Shown here in pieces: positions 41,976-51,335 of a stretch of 64,000 nt of DNA. This DNA is from Pseudomonadota bacterium (GTDB lineage Bacteria > Pseudomonadota > Alphaproteobacteria > Caulobacterales > Caulobacteraceae): the NCBI GenBank assembly GCA_020161365.1, contig JAIUNU010000002.1, positions 186,001-250,000 of the forward strand, in the 5' to 3' direction. Within the stretch, counting starts at the first letter, position 1, and every line of letters starts with the position of its first letter. The translations under genes were made by a program, and so were the position numbers. The notes under the pieces are model-generated. The model was not told where the DNA came from. It ran no database searches and worked only from the letters and a program-made list of their open reading frames with translations.

Positions 41976-42632
41976 CTAAACCAGCCCCCGCCGCTGCGCC
42001 TCCAGAGCCGCCTCGGCGCGGGAGCAGATGTTGAGCTTGCGGTAGATCGCCTTGACGTAGCCGGCGACGGTGAGCTCGGTGACGCCCATCACCTTGGCCG
42101 CCTCGCCCGAACGCAGCCCCCGGCCGATCAGGCGCAGCACCTCGGTCTCGCGCGGGGTCAGGGCCGCCTCGGGCTCCACGGCGGCGAGTGGTGCGGGACG
42201 GGCGCGGAAATAGTCCAGCATCCGGCGAGCGACGGCCGGCGACAGCGGCGTTTCGCCTGCTTCCAGCCGGCGCAGGTAACGCACCAGCTCCTCGCGGCCC
42301 ATGTCCTTCAACAGATAGCCGCCCGCTCCCGCCGCGATGGCGTCGAACAGGTGGGCGTCGTCCGCATAGATGGTCACCACCACCGAGCGGGTGGCGCCGC
42401 CCGAGCGTTCGGCGAGATCCCGCAGGAAGTCGACGCCGCGACCGTCCGGCAGGGCCAGGTCCACCAAGGCCAGGTCCGGCGGACCGCCGCCGTCGAGGAA
42501 CGAGCGCGCCTCGGCCAGATCCCCCGCCCCTCGCGCGACCACGCCGGGGAAGGCTTCGGACAGCGCCGCCAGCAGGTGCTCGCGAGTCTCGGCCTGGTCT
42601 TCGAGGACAAGGGCGGTTTCGGGGGAACTCAT
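41976..42632 (-). CDS. NarL/LuxR-family response regulator
   Basis: 218 residues. The receiver has phospho-acceptor Asp58 (LALVDLALPDGRG) and LLKDMGREELVRYL. The C-terminal LuxR helix-turn-helix (about 155-215) reads LTPRETEVLRLIGRGLRSGEAAKVMGVTELTVAGYVKAIYRKLNICSRAEAA. The start overlaps the stop of the kinase gene (ATGA), so kinase and regulator are co-translated. Targets unknown; the operon itself or the adjacent glycoside hydrolase genes are possible. Confidence 0.95.
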   Translation of the reverse strand: MSSPETALVLEDQAETREHLLAALSEAFPGVVARGAGDLAEARSFLDGGGPPDLALVDLALPDGRGVDFLRDLAERSGGATRSVVVTIYADDAHLFDAIAAGAGGYLLKDMGREELVRYLRRLEAGETPLSPAVARRMLDYFRARPAPLAAVEPEAALTPRETEVLRLIGRGLRSGEAAKVMGVTELTVAGYVKAIYRKLNICSRAEAALEAQRRGLV

Positions 42633-44833
42633 GCGGCGGCGCTCACCTCAAGGGGGGCGGAAAGACGGATGGTCAGGCCTTGCTCGGCCGGCGGGATCGA
42701 AACCTCGCCGCCGATCTCGCCCAGGCGGCGCTCCAGATTGGCCAGGCCGCTGCGCCGGCCGCCAGGCGCGTCGGGCAGCCCGACGCCGTCGTCGGCGATC
42801 GTCACCGACAGGCGCCCTTCGGTCTCGCGCACGTCGACGGTGATCTTCGCGGCGCCCGCGTGGCGGATGGCGTTGGAGATCACCTCGCGCACGGCCGAGG
42901 TCAGGTTCTTGTAGACGCGATAGGGCGCGGTGCGATCGGGGTCGAAAAGTTCGACCGGCGGCCAGTCCAGCGTGATCCCGGCGGCCTCAAGACGCTCGGC
43001 GGTTTCGTGGCGAAGATCGGCCAGCACCGCCTCCAGCGGCAGGTCGTGGCCAGACAGCCCCGAGACGATCGAGCGCAGATCGCCGATGGCGCCGCGCATG
43101 GCCTCGCGGGTCTGTGAAAGGTCCTGGCGATGCAGGCCCGACAGCAGCCGCGCCCCGACATCGTCGTGCAGGTCGCGGGCGATGCGCAGGCGCTCCTCGA
43201 CCACGCCACGGGCGTAGGCGTCGCGGCCCTCCTCGATCTGGGCCAACAGTCCCACCAACTGGTCGGCGAGCTGGACCTGGGCCATACCGAACAGGCCCCG
43301 GCCGCGGAACGGAAAGCGCAGGTCCAGCGCCGTCGAGCCGGCGGCGGCGGGCAGCCCCAGGCCCACGCCCTCCTCCAGGATTTCGGCCCGCGCCCGAGCG
43401 ATGACACTGGGCGTGACCTCAAGTGGCTCATAGACCTTGGCCAGGAGGTCGCGCCAGGCCCTGGCCCGCGCCTCGACGTCATGCACCAGGGCCACCTGGG
43501 CGACGGCGGCGAACATCTCGTGCTCCTTAAGCGTCCGCCGGCCCAGGGTCAGCCGCCACAGCAGATCGCGGAACGGCAGGTAGGCGAAGGCCACGACCAG
43601 CAGCGACACCCCCAGCGCCGCGCCCGGGGCCGCGCCGAGCGCGGTGATCAGCAGGCCGTCCAGCGCCAGCAGGGCCGCGCCGGCGCTGATATAGAACAGG
43701 ATCCGGAACGCCCACTGGTCCAGCTCGAACAGCCGGTAACGGCGCAGGCCCACCGCCATGCCGACATAGATGATGACGAAGAAGCCCAGCGAAAAGCGGC
43801 TGTCCAGGAAAGGCTCGCGTCCCAGGGCGATCGGCAGAGCGACATTGCCGATGAAGGCCCCGGCCCCGAGGATCACCGACAGGCCCAGCCAGCGGGCGGC
43901 GGCCATGGCCGCGGGGTTCTTGCGGCTGGCGAAGGCCTGGACGCCGATGGCCACGATAATCAGGGCCATTTCGAGGGAGGTGGCCGACTGGCCCGTGCTT
44001 TCCAGCGGCGGGTTGCCGGGCAGAAGCGGCGTCGCGGCCCAGGCCAGCACGCAGAGCGGAACCAGCCAGGCCACGGGCAGCCGCGTGACCCGGGTCGGAT
44101 AGACCAGGAAGAAGGCGATCATGGCCCCGCCATAGGCGACGGCGCCGGTCATGTTCAGCCAGTGGGTCCCTGTCGCCATCGCCCCGTCGGCGACCAGCTC
44201 GACGCTGGCGCGGACCGCCCAGCCGAAGGTGAAGGCCAGCATCGACAGGCCGGTCAGGGCGAACAGCTGGGTGGCAAGGTCGCGCGGCCGCAGGGCCCAC
44301 ACCCAGCCGACAATCAGGGTAGCGATCAGGCCAAAGGCCAGGTTGGCCCAGAACTCCGCGCCCAAGTGGTTCAACGGCCGCACGCGATCATCGAGGGTCA
44401 CCGCGCGCTGAGCCCCGTCGGGCCCGGCCAGACGCAGGACCAGCGGCCGCGCCGACAGGGTCGCGGAGAAGGCGGCCTGCCGGTCGGTCATGTCGCGGTG
44501 GGCGCGCTCGGTCGGGGCCGGTTCGAAGGCGCCCGTGTCAGGCGCCTGCAGGAGCGGCGCGGCCAGGTCCGCGCCGACACCTGCCAGGCGATCCCCGACC
44601 TTGGCGCCGGCCCGCGCCAAGGGGCCGTCCGGGACCAGCTGGGCGATGACCACCGCGCCGTCGGGCCGGGCCTGGAAGCTACCCCCCAGCCAAGGCGGAC
44701 TGATCGCCATCCACACGCCAGCCAGCGCCGTCGCCACGCACAGCAGCACGACGCCGAGCAACAAGGTGGTGGGGGATGAGACGCGCATACGATCCAAAGC
44801 TTGGGGCAGGACAAGCTTTCCGGCAACTCTCAT
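42629..44833 (-). CDS. NarL-type sensor kinase with PDZ-like and multi-pass membrane sensor
   Basis: 734 residues. TM1 is at about 22-44. A PDZ-like periplasmic segment follows (about 58-150; DGAVVIAQLVPDGPLARAGAKVGDRLAGVGADL). Then come seven to eight membrane helices (about 160-420), a linker, and the HisKA_3 H-box RLRIARDLHDDVGARLLSGLHRQ with His556. The HATPase_c domain has REVISNAIRHAGAAKI, IADDGVGLP and RSGLANLERRLGEIGG. Alternative start at 44788 (MRVSSPTT), since the first 15 residues add nothing. Sensing by a PDZ domain plus 7TM-like bundle is unusual. Ligand unknown. Confidence 0.92.
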   Translation of the reverse strand: MRVAGKLVLPQALDRMRVSSPTTLLLGVVLLCVATALAGVWMAISPPWLGGSFQARPDGAVVIAQLVPDGPLARAGAKVGDRLAGVGADLAAPLLQAPDTGAFEPAPTERAHRDMTDRQAAFSATLSARPLVLRLAGPDGAQRAVTLDDRVRPLNHLGAEFWANLAFGLIATLIVGWVWALRPRDLATQLFALTGLSMLAFTFGWAVRASVELVADGAMATGTHWLNMTGAVAYGGAMIAFFLVYPTRVTRLPVAWLVPLCVLAWAATPLLPGNPPLESTGQSATSLEMALIIVAIGVQAFASRKNPAAMAAARWLGLSVILGAGAFIGNVALPIALGREPFLDSRFSLGFFVIIYVGMAVGLRRYRLFELDQWAFRILFYISAGAALLALDGLLITALGAAPGAALGVSLLVVAFAYLPFRDLLWRLTLGRRTLKEHEMFAAVAQVALVHDVEARARAWRDLLAKVYEPLEVTPSVIARARAEILEEGVGLGLPAAAGSTALDLRFPFRGRGLFGMAQVQLADQLVGLLAQIEEGRDAYARGVVEERLRIARDLHDDVGARLLSGLHRQDLSQTREAMRGAIGDLRSIVSGLSGHDLPLEAVLADLRHETAERLEAAGITLDWPPVELFDPDRTAPYRVYKNLTSAVREVISNAIRHAGAAKITVDVRETEGRLSVTIADDGVGLPDAPGGRRSGLANLERRLGEIGGEVSIPPAEQGLTIRLSAPLEVSAAA

Positions 44834-44855
44834 GGAACGCCGTTACCCGCACACC

Positions 44856-44933
44856 CCCCAGAAGTGGGGGTTGCGCGCGACGCGCTGCCTCCGTCACGCG
44901 GCGCGGATGCGCGACGAGACGGAGGGGGCGTTC
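44856..44933. repeat. Short type A-like GC-rich repeat before GH43 stop
   Basis: A truncated unit: CCCCCCAGAAGTGGGGG hairpin, GCGCGCGACGCGC, CTCCGTCACGCGGCGC, ending ACGAGACGGAGGGGGCG. Sits in the 99-bp gap between the kinase start and the GH43 stop. Confidence 0.7.
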
Positions 44934-46627
44934 TACTGTTCCGCCCCGTGGGCGTAGACGCCCAGCATGGTCCCCACGAACCCGCCCGCGACCTTGGTGC
45001 TGAGCGTCGTCGCATCGGCGCCCGCCTTCAGCGTCTCCCACTGGCCCGGCTTGGCGGCGTAGGCGAAGTCAATGGCGCCGCCGCGTACGGCGATCTTCAG
45101 GTCCAGGCCCTGGCCCGGCTTCAAGGCGACGGGCGCCTCGGCCACGACCACGCCGTCGACCGGATCGGTCTTGCCCGCCCGCTTCTCGACCCGGACCACG
45201 GTCTTGTCGCCCGCGCGCGCCAGGCCCACGAACCAGTAGAAGTCGTCGCTCTGCACCGCTACGAGGCCCGCCTTGTCGCCGTCGGCCTTGGGCTCGAAGC
45301 GGACGGTGGTGCTGACGCTGGCGTTCATGTGCTGCTGGCGACGCGCCCAGATCGAGGGCTGCTCGTGCCCCCCCAGCTTGTCCTTGCGGGCCTCCAGGCT
45401 GAGCGCGCCCCCCTTCACCGACCACCAGCGCGAGGTCGGGATGCGCATGGTCATCCAGTTCTTGGGCAGTTCAGGACCGGTGAAGGTCTCGGCCGCCTTG
45501 AACGGACCCGAGGTCGGGGCGGTCTTCAGCGCCGGCAGCCGGGGCGCGTCGGCGACATAGGGGATGGTCTTGCCGTTCTCCAGGATCACCGGCCAGCCGT
45601 CCTTCCACTCGACCGGCAGCAGGAAGGTCTCGCGGCCGGTGTTGTAGCGATCATCGCCATAGGGGCGCACCGCCAGGAAGGTCGCCCACCACTTGCCGTC
45701 GGGCGTGTCGACGATGTCGGCGTGGCCCGCCGAGGTGATCGGCAGGGGCCGGTCGCGCGGCAGGTCGCGCTGGGTCAGGATCGGATTATTCGTATACGGA
45801 ACATAAGGCCCGGTGACCGACTTCGAGCGCAGCACCACTTGGCTGTGACCCTCGGCCGTGCCGCCCTCGGCGGCGGTCAGATAGTACCAGCCGTCCTTCT
45901 TCAGGATGTGCGGCCCCTCGGGCCAGATCGGCTTGGCGGCGGGATTGACGCCCTTGTCGAGCAGCACCTTGGCCGGACCGATGGTCTTCTGGGTCTTGGG
46001 GTCGTACTCGCGGATCCAGATGGCGCGGTGACCCGAGTATTCAGCCGGACCGGGCGGCTCGTCGTTGTTGAGGATCCAGGCGCGGCCCCCGCCCTCCTCG
46101 TCGTCGAAGAAGATCGACGAGTCGATGCCGCCGACGTCGGGCAGCCACACCGGATCCGACCACGGCCCCTTGGGGTCCTTGGCGGTGATCAGATAGTTGC
46201 CGCCGCAGTCGACGCAGGTGTTGAGGATGTAGAAGGTTCCCTGGTGCTCCTGGATCGCCGGGGCGAACACCGCGCGCGACAGGCCCAGGCGCTTGAAGTC
46301 CAGCATGCCGGGCCGGTCGATGGCGTTGCCGATCTGCTCCCAGTGGACGAGGTCGGTGGAGTGGAAGATCGGCAGGCCCGGGAACCAGGCGAAGGTCGAG
46401 TTGACCAGGTAGAAGTCCTTGCCCGCCCGCGTCACGCTGGGGTCGGGATAGAAGCCCTGGACGATCGGGTTGCGATACTGGCCGGGCCCGGCCTTGACCA
46501 CGTCGGACGGGTCGGAACCTTCGTAGACGAAGTTGCTGAACCGGGCGGTCTGAGGCGCGGCCTGGGCTGTGTACGGCGCCAGCGCGGGGGTGGCCAACAG
46601 GGTCAATATCATTGCCGTTCGGATCAT
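44933..46627 (-). CDS. GH43 glycoside hydrolase (beta-xylosidase/arabinofuranosidase type), secreted
   Basis: 564 residues. Signal peptide (1-about 23), then a five-bladed propeller. Asp62 (GFYPDPSVTR) is the general base, Asp169 (VGGIDSSIFFDD) the pKa modulator and Glu237 (IWPEGPHILKK) the acid. A C-terminal beta-sandwich (about 370-564; ARRQQHMNASVSTTVRFEPKADGDKAGLVAVQSDDFYWFVGLAR) is typical of two-domain GH43 xylosidases. It would release xylose or arabinose from oligosaccharides in the periplasm. Third in line after the TonB receptor and GH10 gene on the same strand. Confidence 0.94.
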   Translation of the reverse strand: MIRTAMILTLLATPALAPYTAQAAPQTARFSNFVYEGSDPSDVVKAGPGQYRNPIVQGFYPDPSVTRAGKDFYLVNSTFAWFPGLPIFHSTDLVHWEQIGNAIDRPGMLDFKRLGLSRAVFAPAIQEHQGTFYILNTCVDCGGNYLITAKDPKGPWSDPVWLPDVGGIDSSIFFDDEEGGGRAWILNNDEPPGPAEYSGHRAIWIREYDPKTQKTIGPAKVLLDKGVNPAAKPIWPEGPHILKKDGWYYLTAAEGGTAEGHSQVVLRSKSVTGPYVPYTNNPILTQRDLPRDRPLPITSAGHADIVDTPDGKWWATFLAVRPYGDDRYNTGRETFLLPVEWKDGWPVILENGKTIPYVADAPRLPALKTAPTSGPFKAAETFTGPELPKNWMTMRIPTSRWWSVKGGALSLEARKDKLGGHEQPSIWARRQQHMNASVSTTVRFEPKADGDKAGLVAVQSDDFYWFVGLARAGDKTVVRVEKRAGKTDPVDGVVVAEAPVALKPGQGLDLKIAVRGGAIDFAYAAKPGQWETLKAGADATTLSTKVAGGFVGTMLGVYAHGAEQ

Positions 46628-46641
46628 CCGCCTTACTCCTC

Positions 46642-46748
46642 CCGACCTTCCCGGCGAATGCCGGGACCCAGATGCATCCCGGGTGTAGGCCGTCCTTGAA
46701 CTGCATAAGCTTTACGATCTGGGCCCCGGCATTCGCCGGGGAGATCGG
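46642..46748. repeat. Type C inverted-repeat element, copy 2
   Basis: 32-nt arms at 46642-46673 and 46717-46748 are inverted copies and nearly identical to the arms of copy 1 (24621-24750), with the same CCCGGCGAATGCCGGG palindrome. The 43-bp interior is unrelated to that of copy 1. Located between GH43 (start 46627) and the GH10 stop (46770), where it could weaken read-through. Confidence 0.85.
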
Positions 46749-46769
46749 GTTTTTGATAGTGTAAAAGCC

Positions 46770-47900
46770 CTACCGCGCCGGCGCCGCGCGCAGCGCCGCC
46801 GCCACCGCTTCGCGCAGCGGCTTGGGCTGGTAGTTGTCGTCATAGAGGGTCGGGCGCTTGGGCTTGCCGTCCTGGCGCAGCCAGCGGCCCTGCAGCCACG
46901 AGTACTTGTCGATCATGCCCCAGGCCAGGACCTCCTTGGTCTGGCGATAGCTGAGCATCTGGTCGAGGAAGGCCTTGGCGTAGGCCGCCACCGCCGCGTC
47001 GCGCGGGCCGAAGTCGTAGACGAGGCCCTTGTCGTGGACGTCGAACTCGGTGACCAGCAGGTCATAGCCCATGCCGGTCACGTCGTTCAGGAAGGCGGTC
47101 CATTGCTTTTCCTGCGGCTTGCCGAAACCGGTGAAGCTGTCTTCGTTGGCGGCGCCGATGTGGCTCTGCACGCCGAGCGCGTCGACCGGCGTGCCGCGTT
47201 TCCTGAACCCTTCCAGCAGCTTGAGCACGCCGTAGCGGTGCTTCTCGTTGCCGACTTCCTGGCTCATATAGTCGTTGTAGACGAGGCGGGCCTTGGGCGC
47301 GGCTTCGCGGGCGACGTGGAACGACAGGTCCAGCACCTCTTCCTTACCCAGGGCGTCGGACAGGAAGGTCGAGCGGATCGAACCGTCGGCCGGGTCGACC
47401 GTCTCGTTGATCACGTCCCACGAGATCATCTGCGGATAGCGCCGGCACAGGGCCTGGATATGCTCGGTGACCATCCTGGCGGCGGCCTCGGCGGGTTTGG
47501 GGCCAAAGTCGTAGCCCTTCACCCAGTTCGGGAACCACTGCGGATGATGCCAGATCAGGGTGTGGCCGCGCAGGGCCTGGCCGTTGGCCTTGGCGAATTC
47601 GGCGATGCGGTCGGCGCGCTCGAAGTCGAACGACTGCGGCCCACGCGCCCGGACCACGTACCATTTCAGCTCGTTCTCGGGCACCAGCACGCCGCACTCG
47701 CGGATCAGGATCTCCCGGTGCCGGGCGTCCTCGAAGGGACCCGTGGTCGCCCCGCGCGGGCCCGCCGGAACGGCGCTACCAAACTGGATCCCCTTGGCCT
47801 TGGCCAGCGCGCGCAGCGACGGCCCTTCCGCAGCCAGGGCGGGGGCCGCCAAGGCGCTGGCGGCGCCGGCGGCGAGAAGGTCACGGCGAGAGAGGGTCAT
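46770..47900 (-). CDS. GH10 endo-1,4-beta-xylanase
   Basis: 376 residues from ATG 47900 (GGAG 9 nt upstream). The Tat-like signal LSRRDLLAAGAASALAAPALAAE is followed by a GH10 barrel: LVPENELKWYVV, RGHTLIWHHPQWFPNWV, acid/base Glu166 (WDVINETVDP), LVYNDYMSQ, VDALGVQSHIGA, nucleophile Glu285 (LLVTEFDVHDKG) and VLAWGMIDKYSWLQG. All substrate-binding motifs are present. It cleaves the xylan backbone or long oligosaccharides; the Tat signal points to the periplasm or export. Neighbour of the TonB receptor and GH43 gene. Confidence 0.96.
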   Translation of the reverse strand: MTLSRRDLLAAGAASALAAPALAAEGPSLRALAKAKGIQFGSAVPAGPRGATTGPFEDARHREILIRECGVLVPENELKWYVVRARGPQSFDFERADRIAEFAKANGQALRGHTLIWHHPQWFPNWVKGYDFGPKPAEAAARMVTEHIQALCRRYPQMISWDVINETVDPADGSIRSTFLSDALGKEEVLDLSFHVAREAAPKARLVYNDYMSQEVGNEKHRYGVLKLLEGFRKRGTPVDALGVQSHIGAANEDSFTGFGKPQEKQWTAFLNDVTGMGYDLLVTEFDVHDKGLVYDFGPRDAAVAAYAKAFLDQMLSYRQTKEVLAWGMIDKYSWLQGRWLRQDGKPKRPTLYDDNYQPKPLREAVAAALRAAPAR

Positions 47901-47987
47901 GACACGCGCTCCAAGAAAAACGCGCACCGTCTTCGGGGAACGATGCGCGTGGTCAGTCGGCAGGAGTAACCGAGCCCCGCCACCGGT

Positions 47988-48002
47988 CTTCCGAAACGGA
48001 AG
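47988..48002 (-). terminator. Small stem-loop between TonB receptor and GH10 genes
   Basis: CTTCCG-AAA-CGGAAG, extendable with GGTC/GACC; 72 nt past the receptor stop. On the minus strand it lies after the larger stem at 48033-48060. The two may form an attenuating or mRNA-stabilising structure between receptor and xylanase genes. Confidence 0.45.
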
Positions 48003-48032
48003 AAAGACCCCGGCGAAACCCTTCCGCGATCC

Positions 48033-48060
48033 CCGGCCCGAAGCGAGCGCCTCGGGCCGG
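48033..48060 (-). terminator. Strong stem-loop just after the TonB receptor gene
   Basis: CCGGCCCGA / TCGGGCCGG, perfect 9-bp stem with a 10-nt loop, 14 nt past the receptor stop. No U-run, so probably an mRNA 3'-end stabiliser or partial terminator giving more receptor than xylanase message (inference). Confidence 0.6.
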
Positions 48061-48073
48061 ATCTGCGCGGAAC

Positions 48074-51000
48074 TTAGAAGCTGGCGCGCAGCACCACCGT
48101 GTAGCGGCGGTCGTTCATGAACCACGAGCGACCGGTGGTGAGCAGCTTGTTGTCCAGCACCTGGGTGGTCCGGGTGACCTCGTTGAGCAGGTTCACGCCC
48201 TGCACCCCGATCTTCACCTTCGGATTGACCGTGTAGAACACCGAGCCGTCCAGCTGGCCGGTGGCCTCGTTCATGATCGGCGCATACGGGATGATCACGT
48301 CGCGGACGGTCAGCAGGAACTTCGAACGCCAGTTGTAGGCCAGACGGGCCGAAATCTTGCCCTTCTCGTAGATGGCCGCGAAGTTGGCGTTGTGCTTGGA
48401 CAGGCCCTGCAGCGGCAGCAGGCTGGTGTCGATGTTGGCGACACGGCCGGCGGCCACGTCGGGGTCGGTCGCCGACAGCGTCGACTGCTTCACGCCCGAG
48501 CTCTTGATGTAGCTGTAGTTGGCGTTGATGCCGAACCCGTCCAGCGGCTTGGGCAGGAAGTCGTAGAACTGCTGGTAGCCGATCTCGAAGCCCTGGATCT
48601 TGGCCTTGTCGGGCGAGTTCACCGGGGTGGTGACCGCCACATCGAAGGTCGCGCCGTTGTTGGTGAACGGCACCCGGGCCGAGCCGTTGGTGATGACGTT
48701 GGTCAGGTCCTTGTGGAACACCGCCATCGTCAGCGAGCCGACCGACGCGAAGTACCATTCGGCCGACAGGTCGATGTTGGTCGACTCGATCGGCTTCAGC
48801 TTCGGGTTACCCACCGTGGTGGTGCCCGAGGGGACGCCGTTGGAGATGCCGTCGGCGTTGGTGTTGGTGGTCAGGTTGAAGTAGTTGCGAACCAGGCCGA
48901 TGTCGGGCGGCGTCAGGGTCTTGGAGACGCCCAGACGGAACTGCCAGCCGTTCGGCATGGCCAGCTTGGCGTTGAAGCTGGGCAGCAGATAGTCGTACGA
49001 GGCCGAGGCGTCGTTCTTGACCAGCGCGCCGTTGGCCCACTGACGCAGCTGCGCCCGGACCGTCGGCGAGACCGCCGTACAGATCAGTGGCGGCACGTCT
49101 GGCGGCGTGAACACCTGCGAGCAGGTGGCTTCGCTGATCACCGAGCTCGACAGCGGGAAGGCCAGATAGCCCGAGGCCTGGCGCTCGGTCTTGGTGTAGC
49201 GCAGGCCGATATTGCCGGTCAGGCGGATGTCGCCGTCGAAGTCATGCTTGAAGCGGGCCATCAGGTAGACGGCCTTGTTGACCTCGTTGACCGGGTTGAT
49301 CTCGTTCGGACGGAACGGCGTGCCGGCGGTCACGCCGCAACGCTGGGCCAGCGGAACCCAGTTCTGCGGGCAGCCGTCGCCGCCGTTGGTGGCGCGGAAC
49401 TCCGAGCCGACCATCTTGGCGAACGCGGCCATGTCGGCGTAGTTGGCCGTGGTGCTCTGGTTGTAGAACGGACGCGCCTGGCTGCCGGTCGGCAGCGGCA
49501 CCTGACCGCGGAAGAAGTTGTCGAAGCCGAACAGTTCGACGCGGCTGGAGCTGTCCTGCCCCGCCGTGCCGGGCAGGCCAGAACCGCCGGCGGTCGGGAT
49601 GCCGTCGACCTTGTCATTGAACCAGACGGGGCCGCCTTCGCCCCAGATCTCGCTGAGCACGCCCCAGTTGTAGCTGGAGAAGCGGGTGGTCTGGTCGCGC
49701 TCCGACCAGCGGACGCCGGCCTTGACCGAGTCCAGCCAGGTGCTGTCGTCGAACTTGTACTCGACGTCGAAGCGCGCGGCGTCTTCCTGACCTTCCGATT
49801 GCTCGATGTGGTCCATGGCCGAGCGCCAGAACGAGTTGTACGGGTCGCTGAAGCTGGCGTGCGTGCCCGTGAAGTAGGTCGGGCAGCTGGCGCTGGGCGC
49901 GCACGAGGCGACCGTGCCGTTGTTGCTGGGCGGCAGGAAGGTGAAGTCCGGCATGTCCTTGCCGTTCAGCTTCATCTGCAGGTTCTGGAACGACGAGCCC
50001 CAGATGCCGACGTCCAGGTTCTTCACCTTGGACGAGACGTGCTGGTAGTCGAGCTGGAAGCCCCAGTTGGCGTTCGGCGTCCACTTCAGGTTCGCGCCGA
50101 AATCCGAGGTGATATAGGTCTGGTCGACGTCACGACGGATGTTGTTCGACTGAAGACCGTCGATCGGCGTGCGGGGATCCGCGCCGTTCTGGTCCGAGCG
50201 CCAGCCGCTGGTGCCGGTGATCATGCCGTTGGTGAACACGCCGTCGCCGTCGAAGCTGAACGTCGTGCCCGCCACCGGACGCGAGTCGCCGTTGCCCGCG
50301 ACGTTGTCGGTGGCGATTTCGATCGCGTGCTCGGTCCAGGCCTGCTTGGAGTCCGACCGCAGATACTGCACCGTGGCCTGCAGGGTGCGGTCGGTGCTGC
50401 GCCACTGGACGGCGGCGGCCTGACCTTCGCGCTCGCGCTCGGTGGTGGTCGAGCGGAACGCCGCGCCGCGCGGGAACCACACGCCCTTCGTGCCATTGCC
50501 GCAGTCGGCCGGCGTCTGGCCCAGGTTCGTGCGGCAGCCGAAGTTCGAGGCCTGGGTGCCGTCCGAACGGGTCCAGAGCTTGGAGTTGGTGTAGCTGGCC
50601 AGGACGCCGAACTCACCGACATTGGTCTCGAAACGGTCGCTGAACAGGCCCGTATAGGTCGGGGCCCACTTCTTGATCATGTCGCCGTAGCTGCTTTCGA
50701 CCGACAGCGAGATGATGCGCTTGCTGGAGTCGAACGGCAGACGGGTGCGCAGGTTCACCGTGCCCGAGATGCCGCCTTCGATCAGGTCCGCCGAGGGGCT
50801 CTTGAACACGTCGACGCCGCCCATCAGCTCGGCCGGAACATCGGCGAACGACAGGGCGCGGCCGTTATTGGCCGAGAAGGTGTCACGGCCGTTCAGCTCG
50901 GAACGGACGAAGTTCAGGCCGCGCACGACGACGCCCGAGCCCTCGACCGAGAAGTGGTCGGGGTCGACGCCGGCGGCGAAGCGGTTGATGGCCACGCCCG

Positions 51001-51301
51001 GAACGCGCTGCAGCGCTTCGGTGACCGAACGGTCCGGCAGGGCGCCGATGTCCTCGGCGGTGATCGAGTCGCCGATGATCTCGGACGACTGCTTCAGCTG
51101 CTGGCTGCTCTTGAGGCTCTGCTTGATGCTGGTGACGATGACCTGGTCGACCGTCTGATTGTCGGTCTTGTCCGCGGTCTGCGCCATGGCCGGCGCGCCG
51201 GCGACCAGCGCACCCAGCGCCAGCACCGAGGCGCCGTACTTCAAGCGCGTTGAAAAGGAATTGCGTCCGCCCCCGGCGGACAGCCTGTTGGCCGTGCCCA
51301 T
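48074..51301 (-). CDS. TonB-dependent receptor, oligosaccharide-type (Caulobacter/Xanthomonas large TBDR)
   Basis: 1075 residues. Signal peptide (about 15-41, APAMAQT); TonB box-like VDQVIVTSIKQSLKSSQQLKQ; plug (ITAEDIGALPDRSVTEALQRVPGVAI, VVVRGLNFVRSELNGRD, VDVFKSPSADLIEGGISGTVNLRTRLPFD); large barrel; C-terminal FMNDRRYTVVLRASF. There is no STN domain, so it does not signal through FecR. This subfamily is commonly linked to plant-polysaccharide uptake. GGAGG lies 8 nt before the ATG. First gene of a minus-strand set with GH10 and GH43; LacI-type palindromes lie in its promoter region. Confidence 0.95.
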   Translation of the reverse strand: MGTANRLSAGGGRNSFSTRLKYGASVLALGALVAGAPAMAQTADKTDNQTVDQVIVTSIKQSLKSSQQLKQSSEIIGDSITAEDIGALPDRSVTEALQRVPGVAINRFAAGVDPDHFSVEGSGVVVRGLNFVRSELNGRDTFSANNGRALSFADVPAELMGGVDVFKSPSADLIEGGISGTVNLRTRLPFDSSKRIISLSVESSYGDMIKKWAPTYTGLFSDRFETNVGEFGVLASYTNSKLWTRSDGTQASNFGCRTNLGQTPADCGNGTKGVWFPRGAAFRSTTTEREREGQAAAVQWRSTDRTLQATVQYLRSDSKQAWTEHAIEIATDNVAGNGDSRPVAGTTFSFDGDGVFTNGMITGTSGWRSDQNGADPRTPIDGLQSNNIRRDVDQTYITSDFGANLKWTPNANWGFQLDYQHVSSKVKNLDVGIWGSSFQNLQMKLNGKDMPDFTFLPPSNNGTVASCAPSASCPTYFTGTHASFSDPYNSFWRSAMDHIEQSEGQEDAARFDVEYKFDDSTWLDSVKAGVRWSERDQTTRFSSYNWGVLSEIWGEGGPVWFNDKVDGIPTAGGSGLPGTAGQDSSSRVELFGFDNFFRGQVPLPTGSQARPFYNQSTTANYADMAAFAKMVGSEFRATNGGDGCPQNWVPLAQRCGVTAGTPFRPNEINPVNEVNKAVYLMARFKHDFDGDIRLTGNIGLRYTKTERQASGYLAFPLSSSVISEATCSQVFTPPDVPPLICTAVSPTVRAQLRQWANGALVKNDASASYDYLLPSFNAKLAMPNGWQFRLGVSKTLTPPDIGLVRNYFNLTTNTNADGISNGVPSGTTTVGNPKLKPIESTNIDLSAEWYFASVGSLTMAVFHKDLTNVITNGSARVPFTNNGATFDVAVTTPVNSPDKAKIQGFEIGYQQFYDFLPKPLDGFGINANYSYIKSSGVKQSTLSATDPDVAAGRVANIDTSLLPLQGLSKHNANFAAIYEKGKISARLAYNWRSKFLLTVRDVIIPYAPIMNEATGQLDGSVFYTVNPKVKIGVQGVNLLNEVTRTTQVLDNKLLTTGRSWFMNDRRYTVVLRASF

Positions 51302-51335
51302 TTAGTCCACCTCCCCTTTTGTTTTATGGCAGCAA

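Noticed and set aside
48392..51253. 953-residue plus-strand open frame opposite the second TonB receptor
   Set aside because: Same shadow effect; no start context, domains or hydrophobic pattern of a real protein.
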